Shown piece after piece: positions 24,399-36,822 of a DNA stretch of 64,000 bases (position 1 is its first letter; each line of letters opens with the position of its first letter). The translations under genes and the position numbers were made by a program. Source of the DNA: Bradysia coprophila (taxonomy: Eukaryota > Arthropoda > Insecta > Diptera > Sciaridae); NCBI RefSeq assembly GCF_014529535.1, contig NW_023503608.1:9226501-9290500 (forward strand), in the 5' to 3' direction. The notes under the pieces are model-generated. The model saw nothing but the letters and a program-made list of their open reading frames with translations, did not search any database and was not told the DNA's origin.

Positions 24399-27314
24399 TT
24401 TCGTACAATTAAATTAAGCTATGAATATTCGTTTCTTTGTCGCAACATTTACATATCTTTTTGATCCCAATTCGTCTATTTTTATATATAATTTCTAAGT
24501 GTCGGGATGGTGTAAATGAAAGCAGAGCTTTGCTTAAACACTTTTCTGATAAAATAATATTTAATTGAATAAGTAACTTAAAACATCATCACTTTTGACA
24601 AAATAAATTAAGTTTGTGAGGAAAGAAAAAAAAGAAAAATTGTAAAAAAATTTGTATTTCTGTACCGACCTTTTCTTTGTTAAATTTGGAGCAGCATCTT
24701 CAAATGGTATTCAATACATTCAATGTCTTCACGAGGTCTCCAAAATTAATCTACTTCCACCATCAAAAACATTAGTCTTCCAATTAAATTGAAAATATTT
24801 TTATGGCAAATCACTTGACCACAATTTCCACACCAAAATAAATTTTAAAAATTTAAAATTATTATCACAATTTTGAATTAAACTTTCACCAGTTTTGTAA
24901 CCAATGTTTATCAGCGTTGAAGAACAAAATGAAACTGCCATCAATACCAGACGACTATGTCCTTTTATACCATTTCCATTGCGACGATCAAGCCATCAAC
25001 ATCACAAAAGCTATCCACTTTGGTTGCTTCCATATACATTGTTGGATTTTCCTATGTGCGCTTTACGCGCTATATATACACACAAAATGTGTAATTTAGA
25101 AAATTCATTGTGTTGAAAACGTAACAGAGCTTTCATGAACTGAGTGTTCATAATCATGGTTGCGCTGCATATTGTTTGGAAAAGCATAATTTTCGTATTA
25201 AACCTGCCTGCGTTTGATTTGAGTTATTCACTTCGTATTCATGTTTCGAGTAACGTTAAAAGAAGCATCATTATCATTATTAAATCTTTTACTTCATTCG
25301 ATCTACATTTATTTTTGCTACAGATGGAAATGTAATGTTTAATTTTATTTGTTTTACAAGAAATTGGATATATACGACCGCATCAGTCGGAGCTCATTTA
25401 AAAACCACGCCGACCCATTTTTTCTTACACTAGCACCTTGACTAATGATATAATTGACCTGCAGCAGCATTAAAATTGAATCTCTCACAAATATATTTCG
25501 TCGCAAGAACTTTGAAAATATGAAAATAAATAAAATACTTTTTGACAAGAAATCTCGCAAGAAAGTAGATATTTTTTCACAAATTTAGTCTCTTTCATCA
25601 GCAATTTCAAAATGCGTAATTCGTGGAGAGTATGACGTCATACTAGGCTAATTTCTAAGATTGATATATGCGTGTATGTTACGTGTGACGTTATCAATGC
25701 CTACTTTCAAGTCAAAATATTGATAGTACGTCGTAAAAAAATTGTTTATTTATAATAATAGTAAATGACGAAAGAAGCACATAAGAGAAATATTTTATCA
25801 CTAGATGTGAAATTGTGGACCCGAGGCGAAGCCGAGAAATGTATCAACAATTCACCTTGTTTCATACATAAGTGTTAATCGATATACAAAATTATTCTAG
25901 AGTGTTGATCTTTAAAAATTAAAATGTTCCCCGTCAATAAATTGCTTTTTAGTCTACGATATTTCAATGAAAAAAGTATAATAAAAATTGCGAAGGCAAC
26001 AAACGGAAAACGTTCAATAGACGCTCGTACAAGAATTGTATTTCATTCACTCACGCTAACTTTTGTCGCTCAGTTAATACTGTCAAAGTTAACAGTGAGG
26101 TTAGATTCTCCACAGCCGATTTTGTCCGTGAAGAATTAACTTGTCAGTGAAACTTGACATTTCTGATGTAAAAAAGTTTTCGATTTTCTTATTGATAAAA
26201 AATAATTATTTTGATTGATGACATTGTGTTTAAATAGTGAAAAACAATTAATTAAATTTTGTTTATATTCCAAAGGCAGTTGTTCAGTGGGCGACGAAAA
26301 AATAGAATTTCTGTACGCGCCCTAGCATATCTGACACAGAGCATAAGTGTAGCTGTCCAAAAGGGTAGTGCTGCATCTATAGATCTCCTCGGTTTGCGAA
26401 ACTGATGACAGCTCAGCACAGTGCAATGGATTACTTTGACGATTTTGTGTGCAAACTAACCATAGCCAACCTCGCAAAAGCGGAATATTATTTAAATTCA
26501 TGAAAATGCAGCAACAATTTTTAGACATTTTTTCGAACAAATCAACGCTTTTATTTTGTTTGACTTCAAATATAAATATTTCACGATTACTAAAAATGTT
26601 TAATTCAATTTTCCATTTTCCATTTTCTATGTTAACTGTTTTCCTAAAAAATATTTCAAAAACTTCCCCTCTTTGCCAATGAACGTCAACATAAGGTATG
26701 GTCGAATGTCAAACTGTGTATGGAGCGGAGGACATAGCGATTTCATATAAACAAACTCACCTCTCATGAGGTTTGCATGAACGGACCATACCTGGTTTAT
26801 ACTTTCATTGCTCTTTGCGAAGTTGGCTCTGTTTGGATTGCACACAAATTTTGGTATGCGATCGCACTGCCAATCGTCAACCGAAGAGATCTATCATGGG
26901 AACGGTACCTCCGACACAAACTTAAGTGAAATATTTTACTTATAAATTTAATGTATTTAGGATGAAAATATGAAATAAATGTTGCATCGATTCTTGGTAC
27001 AATTCCACCTTCCAAGAACTTGGTAAAATTATTTTATTTATAAATAATGTGAAATAAAAGAGCTACATTTTTCGCATCAAATATACCTCGAATTTACTGA
27101 ACGGTAACATAAGACACAATGGTTTTACCTTTTCGGGCACCTTTTCAAAAGTAACTGTTCAGGGCGCCTCTAGTGATGGAAGCATCAAGTTGGATGTAAC
27201 TCCTGACACACTGGCAGCACTGCATTAATCATTATTGTGTCATATTGATGAAAACACATAAACAGAAAGTACAATTTCGTTTTGTTGATAAAATCCATCG
27301 CCAATATTCAAAGA

Positions 27315-29213
27315 ATGGCTCAACAAGACGAATACGAAGATGATTACTTCCTTGAAGAGGACAAAATGTTAGCGAAATGGATTCCTAGTGTGTTACTGTT
27401 AATCGCTTCTTCTTTTTATAAGTTGCCTTTGATTTTACTTTGATTGTTGTTTTTTTTTGACGTTGTTATTGACTAGTTGTTGAGTGATGGTAATTTCTTA
27501 TCAATTTTTATTTTGTGAATTTTCTTTTTGTTTATTTAATTTACGATGTGGCCCATCGGCTATGGAGCAATGCCACAGTGTTATCACTATCCAAGATGTC
27601 ATTTATATGAAGATTCAATGTTATTGTGCTACTGTAACACAACAAGTTTTCTATAAACTGAAAATGTTTTACGTTGCAGGGGAATGACTGTAACATCTGG
27701 AAAAGTTGTCATCAAAAAAGACCAGACGAATTTGATAGGAATTTCAATTGGAGGTGGCGCACCATATTGCCCTTGCTTGTACATTGTTCAGGTAATGCTA
27801 CTATGCCGAGTAACCATTCTCTTTGCTTATAACTTCCTTATTCTCTCACTCGCTCATTCAGGTGTTTGACGGAACACCGGCAGCCAAAGAAGGCACTCTT
27901 CAAAGTGGCGATGAACTTCTGGCAGTCAATGGTGTGTCGGTTAAGGGGAAAACAAAAGTTTCTGTTGCCAAAATGGTTTGTGAAGAAAGGAAAATCTTTC
28001 CCATTGACGTTATTATGATCCAAATTTCTCTATAGATTCAAGCGACCAGCGACGAAGTTATCATCAGTTACAACAAATTGCACGCTGATCCGAAAGAGGG
28101 AGAAACCTTGGACATAGCGCTGAAGAAAATAAAGCATCGATTCGTTGAAGGACTGTCCAGTAGTACGGCCGATTCGTTGGGGTTGTCTAGAGCAATTTTA
28201 TGTAATGATTCGCTGGTTAAACGATTGCAAGAATTGCAGGGCACTGAACAAATGTATAAAGGACTGGTCGATCATGCCAAGCGGTAATTCTGAACCTGAT
28301 TTTAGCTAATACGATAAATTTGATTCAAATTTCTTTTCTTCGAATCCTCAGCATGCTCAAAGCTCATTTCGATCTCATCCAAACATACCAGGCGTTCGGC
28401 AACTGTTTTTCATCGATAAGTGTTCGTGAGCCCCAACCCAGAGCGTCAGAAGCGTTCCGATTATTTGGTGAGATGCATCGAAACATGGAAAAAGATGGTG
28501 TTAAGATGCTCAAAGCCATTAAGCCAGTACTGGCTGACTTGGGCACGTACCTATTTAAAGCCATCCCTGACACTAAGCTTACCATTCGACGTTATGCAGA
28601 TGCTAAATTCGCCTACCTTTCGTATTGCTTGAAGGTTAAGGAAATGGATGACGAAGAGCACAGTTTCACTGCACTACAGGAACCGATTTATCGAGTGGAG
28701 ACAGGGAACTACGAATATCGCTTAATATTGCGATGTCGTCAAGAGGCACGGACGAAATTCGCTGGCCTGCGTAGCGACGTCCTGGAGAAGATGGAATTGC
28801 TTGAAAGTAAGCATGCGCGGGATTTGACCTGTCAACTGAAACGATTCATCAGCGGACTGGCGGCATTGAGCAAAGATTTGATCGATCGGCTGCAAGAACA
28901 CCAGCATTTGTTCCCGGTGGAAGTTGATTTAAAGGACAGTGCATTCCAATACAAATCCGTGGCACCAGTTCAATTCGAAGAAGGTATTGATGACGACAGT
29001 GTCGAAGAGGGCGTTGAACCGAACGAATCTCACGGAGATGAAACAAATGGCGATCAGTTGATCCCTGGCTTCAGCGATTTGTCGATGGAAAAGAGTTCGG
29101 ATGGGGAAAAAGATTTGCTCTTCGAGTTGGGACTGGCCGATGTGGATCTGTCGTTAGGTTATGCTTCGTCGAACTTACCTAATTTTGACTCATCGGTTGA
29201 TCTTCTTAATTGA
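27315..29213 (+). CDS. PICK1: PRKCA-binding protein PICK1 (PDZ + BAR scaffold)
   Basis: Peripheral membrane scaffold that binds C-terminal peptides of receptors and transporters through its PDZ domain and curved membranes through its BAR domain. Exons: 27315-27367, 27680-27791, 27862-27975, 28036-28283, 28352-29213 (462 aa, close to the family's usual length of a little over 400). Residues 1-17 are acidic. The PDZ domain (about 20-105) has the carboxylate-binding loop LIGISIGGG and the conserved CPC motif (PYCPCLYIVQ). The linker holds DIALKKIKHRFVEGLSSSTAD. The arfaptin-homology BAR region (about 140-350) has VREPQPRASEAFRLFGEMHR, IPDTKLTIRRYADAKFAYLS, LKVKEMDDEEH and GNYEYRLILRCRQEARTKF. 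The tail is acidic. The first donor is GTTAGC, weaker than the rest, but the splice restores the family's KMGMTVTSG. AATAAA follows the stop at 29242. Confidence 0.95.
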
Positions 29214-29241
29214 TTTTTTATTACAATTTCTGAATCATTCC

Positions 29242-29247
29242 AATAAA
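29242..29247 (+). terminator. PICK1 polyadenylation signal
   Basis: AATAAA 29 bases after the PICK1 stop codon. The reverse strand has its own AATAAA at 29217-29222, so the convergent PICK1 and NHA transcripts may overlap at their 3' ends. Confidence 0.55.
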
Positions 29248-29428
29248 ATAAAATTAATCGGAAAAGTGGCTTTTTTGGTATGACGGTGCCTATGTCATTT
29301 TTGTTGAAGTTTTCATTTTCAGTTCAAGTTTAATCTTCACTTAAAGACACCCAACAATAATATTAAATATATCGCTCACAGCTACTTAAAATAACGAAAG
29401 GATTAGCCAGTGAGTAATCAACCATCCT

Positions 29429-32120
29429 CTACTCTTCAACAGTATAAATCGGCAGTGGTCGACCTTGATTCGTGTTCGTATTTGCCGCTGTTTGTTTATC
29501 AACCCGCAGTTCTGGGTGCCTGATTCGATCTTCTTCGTCAGCATCTTTGATGCTCAAATCATACAAAGAAGGTCGACGTGTCCAACCTGAACCTGAGTAT
29601 CCAATAAAAGGAAATCGGTAATTTTCGCAACGTATTTTATATTATTAGTAGCATCAAACCTCTGCGTAAGTGTGAGGGTTGAAGTGGTGCAGTTTTCGTC
29701 AGCAACTTTGTTCCGGATATGGCGATCAACAAGGCACCAAGCGGAGCTGTCAGAATAATGCTCAACACACAAATCATTGACATAGTCTTGGCCAAGTGTT
29801 TCTCTTCTTCTGTAGCGTCGGGATTCTCTTCTAGACGTTTCAGGAAAACTGGTCCTAAAGCGGCCTGTACAATCGCTTTCGCCATCCACGATAATGAAAC
29901 GAACAGCTGGTGAGGAATAATATTTTAATAAGAAGGGGATCCATTCGGGATAAAGATTGATGATCACCTTTTCTTTGGTGTTCAAGTTGTCGCCGAATGC
30001 AATACCAATCGTGGCTAAGATACGAATTATTACTCCAGAAGAAATTATAGCAATGCCATACGCTACCACACTTGGATCTAGTTCGTTTATCTGAAAATTA
30101 AAAGACATTGGCTCGTTTTTGAGTGCCAACGGAACAAAATAAAGATCCAGAGTCTGGAATTCATACGGTACCTTCACAACAGTTCCAGTTAGACCGAACA
30201 AAATTGGTTCGAAAATCATCCAAAATATTTCGAATCCTGTCGCAACCGGATTATCATCAACTTCCCATCCTTTTGAAAATTAAAAAAAGTGAGCAAAATT
30301 GTCGCTGGAACATCAGACGAACAAACCTTGTTGGCACCAATAATGGTTGCTTACAAGTGCAGCAAAGACAACACCGAGTGGGCCGGCTCCTTCATAACCA
30401 ATTTTCTCGCTGCCAAAAACCACTAATGCCCCTCCAGCTAATAGCATCAGTATTCGAATCGGCACCAAATACGTGTCACCCTTTTCTGGCACTATCCTCA
30501 GAAGCTGTCCCCAGAAAACGCCAAATGCCAATCCTCCAAGTATACAGACCGGTGCTTGTGATATTTGATAAGGCAAACTACCTGTACCGAATACCATGCT
30601 AGCAATTATGCCGAACACGGCCACCGAAGTTGCGTCATCAATTCCAGCAACAGCAACTGAAAAATTTACCACTCAACATAGGAGTGTGTGAAGACACAAA
30701 AAGAATGAGTATAACATACGTATACATGTTGGTATGCCTTTGGCGACACCGTAGCCTTTCTTTCGCAGCCGGAATAAACATGGCACCACAACTGCAGGTG
30801 CTACAGCAGCCATGATAGCACCAAGAGCGAACGCCCAAGTTAAGGGGAAATCAAACAAGAAATGGGACATGACTGCAACAACACAACATTCAACAGTCCA
30901 TGGCACAAGACCCAATTTCAGTATGGTCTTGTACACTTTCTTAAACGCCTCCGGATCAATTTCTAGACCAGCACGGGTCAATATTATCGTCAAAGCAAAT
31001 TTTCGAATTTCTGCGGTTACATGACTGAATTCACCTTCCACATTAACCCACCCTAGATTCTGAAATCGTTTGAACAGGGGATCGATGGATAGGTGAGTAA
31101 CGCTGTTTCAATTTCTGATTTTTTACTTTTTTTACCTGAAACAATATTCCCACTGCCAACATGCCTACCAATCGAGGTAGAGTTGTTAATGAAATTAACC
31201 AACCACCGAAATTTGCAGCAATCGATAGCACGACCAAACTGAATAGTTGTCCCCCAGGCGCAGCCATTTCACCTATTTTTGTTAAACAAATTGTATGACA
31301 GCATTTTGAGGTATGATTCTTAGACTATGTTACCTAGTATCACGTATGCTGTTATCCATGTTAAGACACCTGAAACGGAAAAGCAATCGCGAGAATTTAT
31401 ATTTGGATAGTTCCCATTGTGACTAAGGAAATATTGAACATCTGACTTCAACTCACCGATTAGGACTATAGCGACAAAATTAGCAAATTGTCGATACGAG
31501 GGGCACAATGGATATGGGAACAATTTTTGCCAGTATTTCGGTTCCCAAGATGGTGTGCTATCCTCAACTCTGCATTTCATACACAGTGCGAAGATCCACG
31601 ATTCCTGTATGTTGGCTGCCGGATTCGGTTGTTGTTGTTGTTGTCTTCGCAATCGCTGGTTTATGTAGTTTCGAGTGTGTGCATCTCCATTCAACCGATC
31701 TAAAATATTGAAATGCAATTTTCAGGCTAGTCTTGCCTTGCCAGTAACCACCGGAAATGTTCAAAGAATAAATACAATTTTCTGCAACTTACCCATATTG
31801 AAGCTTTTCGTTGATTCAATATCCGTTTGTTGTGCGGGTGGCGTTGTTGATTGTACAAGTATACTCTTCTTTCGTATTGGACCAAGGTCTGGATTCGAAG
31901 TCTATAACAATGGTTTATTTTTGGAGGATCGTTCAAATAGTTAGTCATACTTGAAAACTTCGTTTTATACCTGTGATATCTTCCTGCGCGAATGAAAATC
32001 GTTTCCTACATTGTCATGGCTCAAGCGAGCTTCATAGGCCGGATCGGTCTGTATGCTCACTTTACGTGATGTTGGTTGAGTAGAATTAGGCCGTTCACCT
32101 GGATCGATTGGGCTTAACAT
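29429..32120 (-). CDS. Nha: NHA-type Na+/H+ antiporter (SLC9B / CPA2 family)
   Basis: Membrane cation/proton antiporter. Exons in transcript order: 31971-32120, 31793-31901, 31457-31699, 31334-31369, 31136-31272, 30720-31059, 30327-30656, 30172-30269, 29968-30090, 29660-29906, 29429-29592 (658 aa). Every junction keeps frame with GT/AG ends; exon 4 is only 36 nt. The first 160 residues are hydrophilic and glutamine-rich, then roughly a dozen membrane segments follow. The diagnostic ion-binding pair is in AVAGIDDATSVAVFG, preceded by KKGYGVAKGIPT. Other family blocks are TRAGLEIDPEAFKK, FALGAIMAAVAPAVVVPC, EGAGPLGVVFAALV and a final FVSLSWMAKAIVQAALGPVF. The C-terminal tail is soluble. The junction at exons 6/7 was placed to give GIPTCILAVAGIDDA, the spacing known in the family. 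SLC9B1 versus SLC9B2 orthology cannot be decided here. Confidence 0.92.
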
Positions 32121-34203
32121 TTTCAACGCTGAAAAGCGTTCACATCAACAGTCAGAGAGGCTCGTTTAATTTTAATGAAATTATTTTGTGAATGAATGTT
32201 AAGGGAAGGAGCGGATACATTTATCAATGAACGACTGATTAGATGCGTGCTCGCATAGACATTTGTCCGACATGTTGATCACACTATTGATAGCGAATTG
32301 GGTATAAGCATCATATCAAACAGTCAGTTTAAGTTTTTTTTTGATAAAATTTGGTGTCAGATTAGCGACCTTGATGTGACAATTTTATTACCAAGAATTA
32401 TAGCAGGTCTTGACAAAAAAAAACCGTTACAGTTGCATTGATAGTAAAAGGTATCACACCATGACTAGATAGACAAGATATGAGCGTTAGTTTTTATCAT
32501 TGTACAGTGAGTGAATGAGGTACAATACTATCGTCGATGTACCAGAACTATCGAATGGTTGATAAACGGCTATACATTAATTTAAAAGTCTATTTATGTG
32601 GAAGCCAGGACTTCAACCAGAAACAAATCCTTTCACACAGTGTCCTAGTCGAGTACAAACATTCAGACTCACTCACAGTTGAAATCATGAAGTACATCCC
32701 AGTTGCATTTCGCAAACTCAACACAAGCTCACTATCATTATATTATGTGCAGTGGATACCATGGACATTAAATGAATTTATCATTTATCATTCCAGATAT
32801 TCCAAATGGCTTTCTTTCTTTATCACAACAATGACGGGCTTTATTTTAAAGCTGCAACATTTCAACTTTTCAAACTGAAAGACAGGTAGCAATACGACAC
32901 ACTGCTTATCATGATAAATGTAAGCGTAGATGTATAACGTTTGATTACACCAATTAATATTGTTGATTTTGATGGAATGTTTTTTCATTAATCGCGGACT
33001 TGAGATAAGATTTACGGGTAATTGCTGTACACTCACTTAAATACACAATAAAAAAGACAATGAAAGGAACAATTGGCAACAAATATTTGATTTCGATTTT
33101 AGAGCACCTATTTCAGCAATTGATTTATATGGCCGCACTCAAGAGCTTAAGCCAATATTTTGTAATGGTCCGACATTCACAAGTCTCGTCTGACGCGAGG
33201 GAAAGATAGTTGGAAAGAGATTGTTGACCGTCGATGGAATATTAGCCGTTAATATGGCAATATATTTTCGAATACTAAATTGTTAACAGACGGACTATAG
33301 GCGTAAAATTGAAATACCAATCTGCTCAATTATTCACTCAATAACACTTGTAAACATATGTGAAGAATGCAGTCGTTATAGGCTTTTTAGGAGTCGCTTC
33401 CCATTTTCCGATTTCAACGAAATCTTGTTAGAAAAGACTTACTTCGATTGAAAACATTACGACTAGCGAATTCTCGACTTCATAAAATTTTTTCCAATGT
33501 TTTATAATTGGTAAAAACAATTGATTGAACGGTTGAGAAAATAAAAATGAAAAAATATTTTCAACTGACCTTATGTGATTCAATCGAAAATTTAATTGAT
33601 TTCTTGCTATAACGGACCGTTAACAGCCTTTAACTTCAAAATTATAAAAAATAGTCCCGAGATATTCTGCGGTTGTCCCGAACGAGCTTTTATACTGAAG
33701 CGATTATCGACAACTGACTGCCACACGAAATTTTGTAAAAAAAAATCGTTGATTGATCTAATATCAACCACACAGCAGCATTTCATTTTTAAGTTACGTT
33801 TATCGTTCACACACACTCCTCGCATTTTCAATATAACTTTCGATGAATGGTCAAATTCAAATTGATTAATTGGGATGGTACAATATATGGCACAGGTACA
33901 ATCAAATACGGTCCCATCATTTTCATACACATTTACCCATACACCATTGTCCAATGGATTTACATTTAACGTGGAAAAGGTGAAACTCGCTGGCACCTCC
34001 TGCTAAATTAAATAAATTAATTTTCTAGCTCGATCACATGAAAAACAATGTAAATAGTTGAACCGCATGTGAATAGTCGACCGCATGATGTGTAGTTGAG
34101 ATGAAAGACATTACGTAATAATATACACGACCGGAAAATATAGCAATGAAAAGAGCATTCAGATTTGTTATTGTTGAAAGAAAGACACGGGTAGTTCATC
34201 CTA

Positions 34204-34315
34204 GTGAAAAACGAAAGTCTCAAATGTTCGAAATGCGTAGTCTCACGGTCTCATCTCTATTGTCTTTTGAGACGTGAGACTACGTTTTTCGAACATTTAA
34301 GACTCTTATTTTCGC
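34204..34315. repeat. Hairpin element, about 110 bp
   Basis: AGTCTCAAATGTTCGAAATG + CGTAGTCTCAC at the left is inverted as GTGAGACTACG + TTTTTCGAACATTTAAGACT at the right, with a short loop (GGTCTCATCTCTATTGTC). It ends about ten bases before the next element. Confidence 0.7.
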
Positions 34316-34325
34316 CCGGGATTTA

Positions 34326-34555
34326 CAGTCAAAGGCAGTCAATTTTCAGCATAAATTTGCTTCAGCTGTTTTTCAGCTGATCCACACATACAATCAAACC
34401 TGGTTTTCCTTGTTCATACGGTTGAAGCTGCTACATGCACGCGCATGATAGTGGTAAAACCGTATAAAGACGTATAAACGGTTGTGATTGTTTGTATGGA
34501 TCAGCTGAAAAACAGCTGAAGCTAATTTATGCTGAAAATTGACTGCCTTTGACTG
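34326..34555. mobile_element. Tc1/mariner-like MITE, 230 bp, TA flanks
   Basis: Perfect or near-perfect arms: CAGTCAAAGGCAGTCAATTT, TCAGCATAAATT, CAGCTGTTTTTCAGCTGATC on the left, mirrored on the right to end AAATTGACTGCCTTTGACTG. TA lies on both sides (34324-34325, 34556-34557). Almost the whole element folds back on itself. No coding capacity. Confidence 0.88.
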
Positions 34556-35467
34556 TATTAAAAATTAAAAATTTTTATTTTTAGAAGCACTAACTGTACT
34601 CAGGGGACATTCTTGGGAAAAGATTTTTCCAAAAAAAATATTTCTTTTTTTCAAGGAATTATCGCTGAAACATTCTTCGATTTTATGTGATATTAACTCA
34701 AAAATTTGAAATCTTCATTTACTATAGTCGGTATGACGTCAATTATATCCCCATTTCGGTATTGTAATCGATCCATTGTAGGCGAGCACGTGAAAAAATC
34801 AATAAATACACAAACGATTTATTATACAGCAATGGTTTAAGATAACTAAACGCTGCATGATTCTTAGATCAATAGCACAAACGCACAATTATCAATGTCT
34901 ATTATATACCAAATTGAAAACGTGGGCGAGACTACAATACATCAATCAAACTAACAATTGAAGACATTTTTTTTAATAAGTCTAGTAGTAAGACAGTTTT
35001 GTGTCATTTTCATAGAGCAAACAAAATTTATTGACACTCTAAATTAGATACAATCATGTGGATTAGAACGTAACGATTTTGTAATTTGTTTTGTTTTGCA
35101 ATCTTATGACAACAGAGTGAACAGGAGCCGTACATCAAGAGAAATATAAAAGCGGACCCTTTGAGTCTCAAAGTTTTTAGCTGAGTCAAACGGAGTCTTT
35201 ATTACTATTTGAAATCTTTCTTCTTTTCTTCATTCTGAGGAAACCATCAGACATCACCTTAAAATTAGTTAATGTAAAATCGTTGCGTCGAGACTTCTGA
35301 CTCAAGTTTTAAATGTTTTTTGAACCTTAAAATTTTGAAATATCTATAATTTATCAAATTAATAGTTATTTTCCTAACGAGGCTTACAAACCTTTGAAAA
35401 AAAATTCCTACCAATTCTTTAGCTCAGTTCAGATCATTTAGTTTCCTTATAGAGCTGGAGTTCCTAC

Positions 35468-35813
35468 CAGGGCCGTGCGACTTGGAAGCGAAGGTGAGCT
35501 GGGTTCACCCTGGAAATTCTAGAACACACTCAATCTTTCCAAAACTGAAAATTTTCTCATATTTATTTTCGACCAAAGTACACTGAAAATTTTCTCGAAT
35601 TCATTTTGCAAGCAAAACTGCTTCAAATGACAGTTTCTCGTATTGATTTTGAACCAAAATACACTGAAGGTTTTCACTTAAAACCTTACATTCGAACGGT
35701 CGTAACTCTTGATAAATTATTCAAGAAGACACAAACGATACTATAAAAATGGGCTTTTCTCAAGTTCAGAAGAGCTCAGCTCACCCTGAAAATAATGTCT
35801 AGATATGGCCCTG
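35468..35813. mobile_element. CAGGGCC-ended MITE, 346 bp (hAT-like)
   Basis: Begins CAGGGCCGTGCGACTTGG and ends TGTCTAGATATGGCCCTG. Subterminal GAGCTGGGTTCACCCTGGAA is inverted as CTCAGCTCACCCTGAAAA. The flanks GTTCCTAC and GCTCTTAC match at six of eight bases, an aged target duplication. Confidence 0.65.
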
Positions 35814-36681
35814 GCTCTTACTAAGTTTATAAATTGAGGTAACATTTTTTCTTAGAATAAGGTTCATATTTTAGCATGTAGTGATCTGCGAACATTCAAC
35901 ACAAACTTCTTAATATAATTCGAGTTTATTGCTCAAACACTGAAGCCACTTCAACCGCAATTGCACCATATAAAAATAAGTTTCGACGATTTAAAAAAAA
36001 AATGAGCAAACGTTGCTGATAAACCTGATAAACACAGTCTGTTCAACAGACAGCAACTACTATTATATTCCATGTGAATTCTCGAAATTCTGACTACCTA
36101 AAACTTCATTTTGGTCGACTTATCGGTTTCAATCAATTTCTTTTTAACTTTTTAATAGCTCATACATAGCCCATAGTTTATAGTCACACAAATTGAAATT
36201 TAAATGAATTTTCTTTTCAACCGTGAAAAAAATAAACAAAAACTTAATTGAAGAACCAGTTTTCATTGTTTTGATTCCCATGAAAGGAACTTATTTCTGT
36301 GGTTTGTGATCACGAAAAACATATTCATGATGTCGAACAGCAACAACGTTTGTCGAGTTACAACATCCTTGAAAAGGATAAAACTCAATAGAACTAATAA
36401 AAATGTAGTGATCAAAGTGTCATCATACGCGGGGTCGCTATTGAAACAGCTATCAGATCCTTTACTTCATTTTAAGATATTCATTTCAAACCTTATACAT
36501 AATTTTTATACATGTTTTTAGACATGAATCTTTTACTTTATTTTTTAAGATGTTTGATACCAACAAACGTGGTTAAATCTTCCATTGTATTCATTCGTTG
36601 CCTCACAATGACCAGTAAGCGATGTTAAATTTTCCTTTATCAACGTTGATTTTTGATCATTTTATTCCGATATCAGCCTTC

Positions 36682-36822
36682 CAGTGCCTATATTCGCGAA
36701 AATATTTTCAGAAATTTTCTCAAAATTTCGTCATTTTCTCAAATTTCCACAAAAACCGTTTTGCGAAAATTCACGAAAATTTGAGAAAAATCGTGAAAAT
36801 ATTTTGGCGAATATTGGCACTG
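36682..36822. mobile_element. hAT-like MITE, 141 bp, perfect 8-bp duplication
   Basis: TIR CAGTGCCTATATTCGCGAAA at the left, inverted at the right as TTGGCGAATATTGGCACTG. Flanked by CAGCCTTC on both sides (36674-36681, 36823-36830). The interior is made of GAAAATTTTCG-type palindromic words. Confidence 0.88.

Larger units (their letters stand above)
15020..27314. other. 12.3-kb region with no recognised gene; many foldback elements
   Basis: Between the DAT first coding exon and the PICK1 start I find no exon that resembles a known family; the open frames here are short and scattered as expected of AT-rich DNA. It probably holds the DAT promoter and 5' UTR exon(s), since an acceptor precedes the DAT start exon. 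Listed separately are a MITE at 15227-15330, hairpins near 16857-16974, 20223-20341 and 21247-21482, a tRNA-like segment at 20561-20641 inside an inverted pair, a 1.75-kb foldback at 21642-23390, and a perfect short palindrome at 24372-24398. Confidence 0.6.

Noticed and set aside
31320..31718. One continuous NHA exon reading through 31320-31718
   Set aside because: Only 31457-31699 fits acceptor and donor sites; the rest is intron read-through. The real next exon is the 36-nt one at 31334-31369 in another frame.
33607..33996. Minus-strand open frame of about 129 codons with several cysteines and a possible acceptor upstream
   Set aside because: It begins at GTG rather than ATG, resembles no family I know, has an equally open frame on the other strand, and AT-rich DNA yields such frames by chance. 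Kept only as a candidate for transcript evidence.
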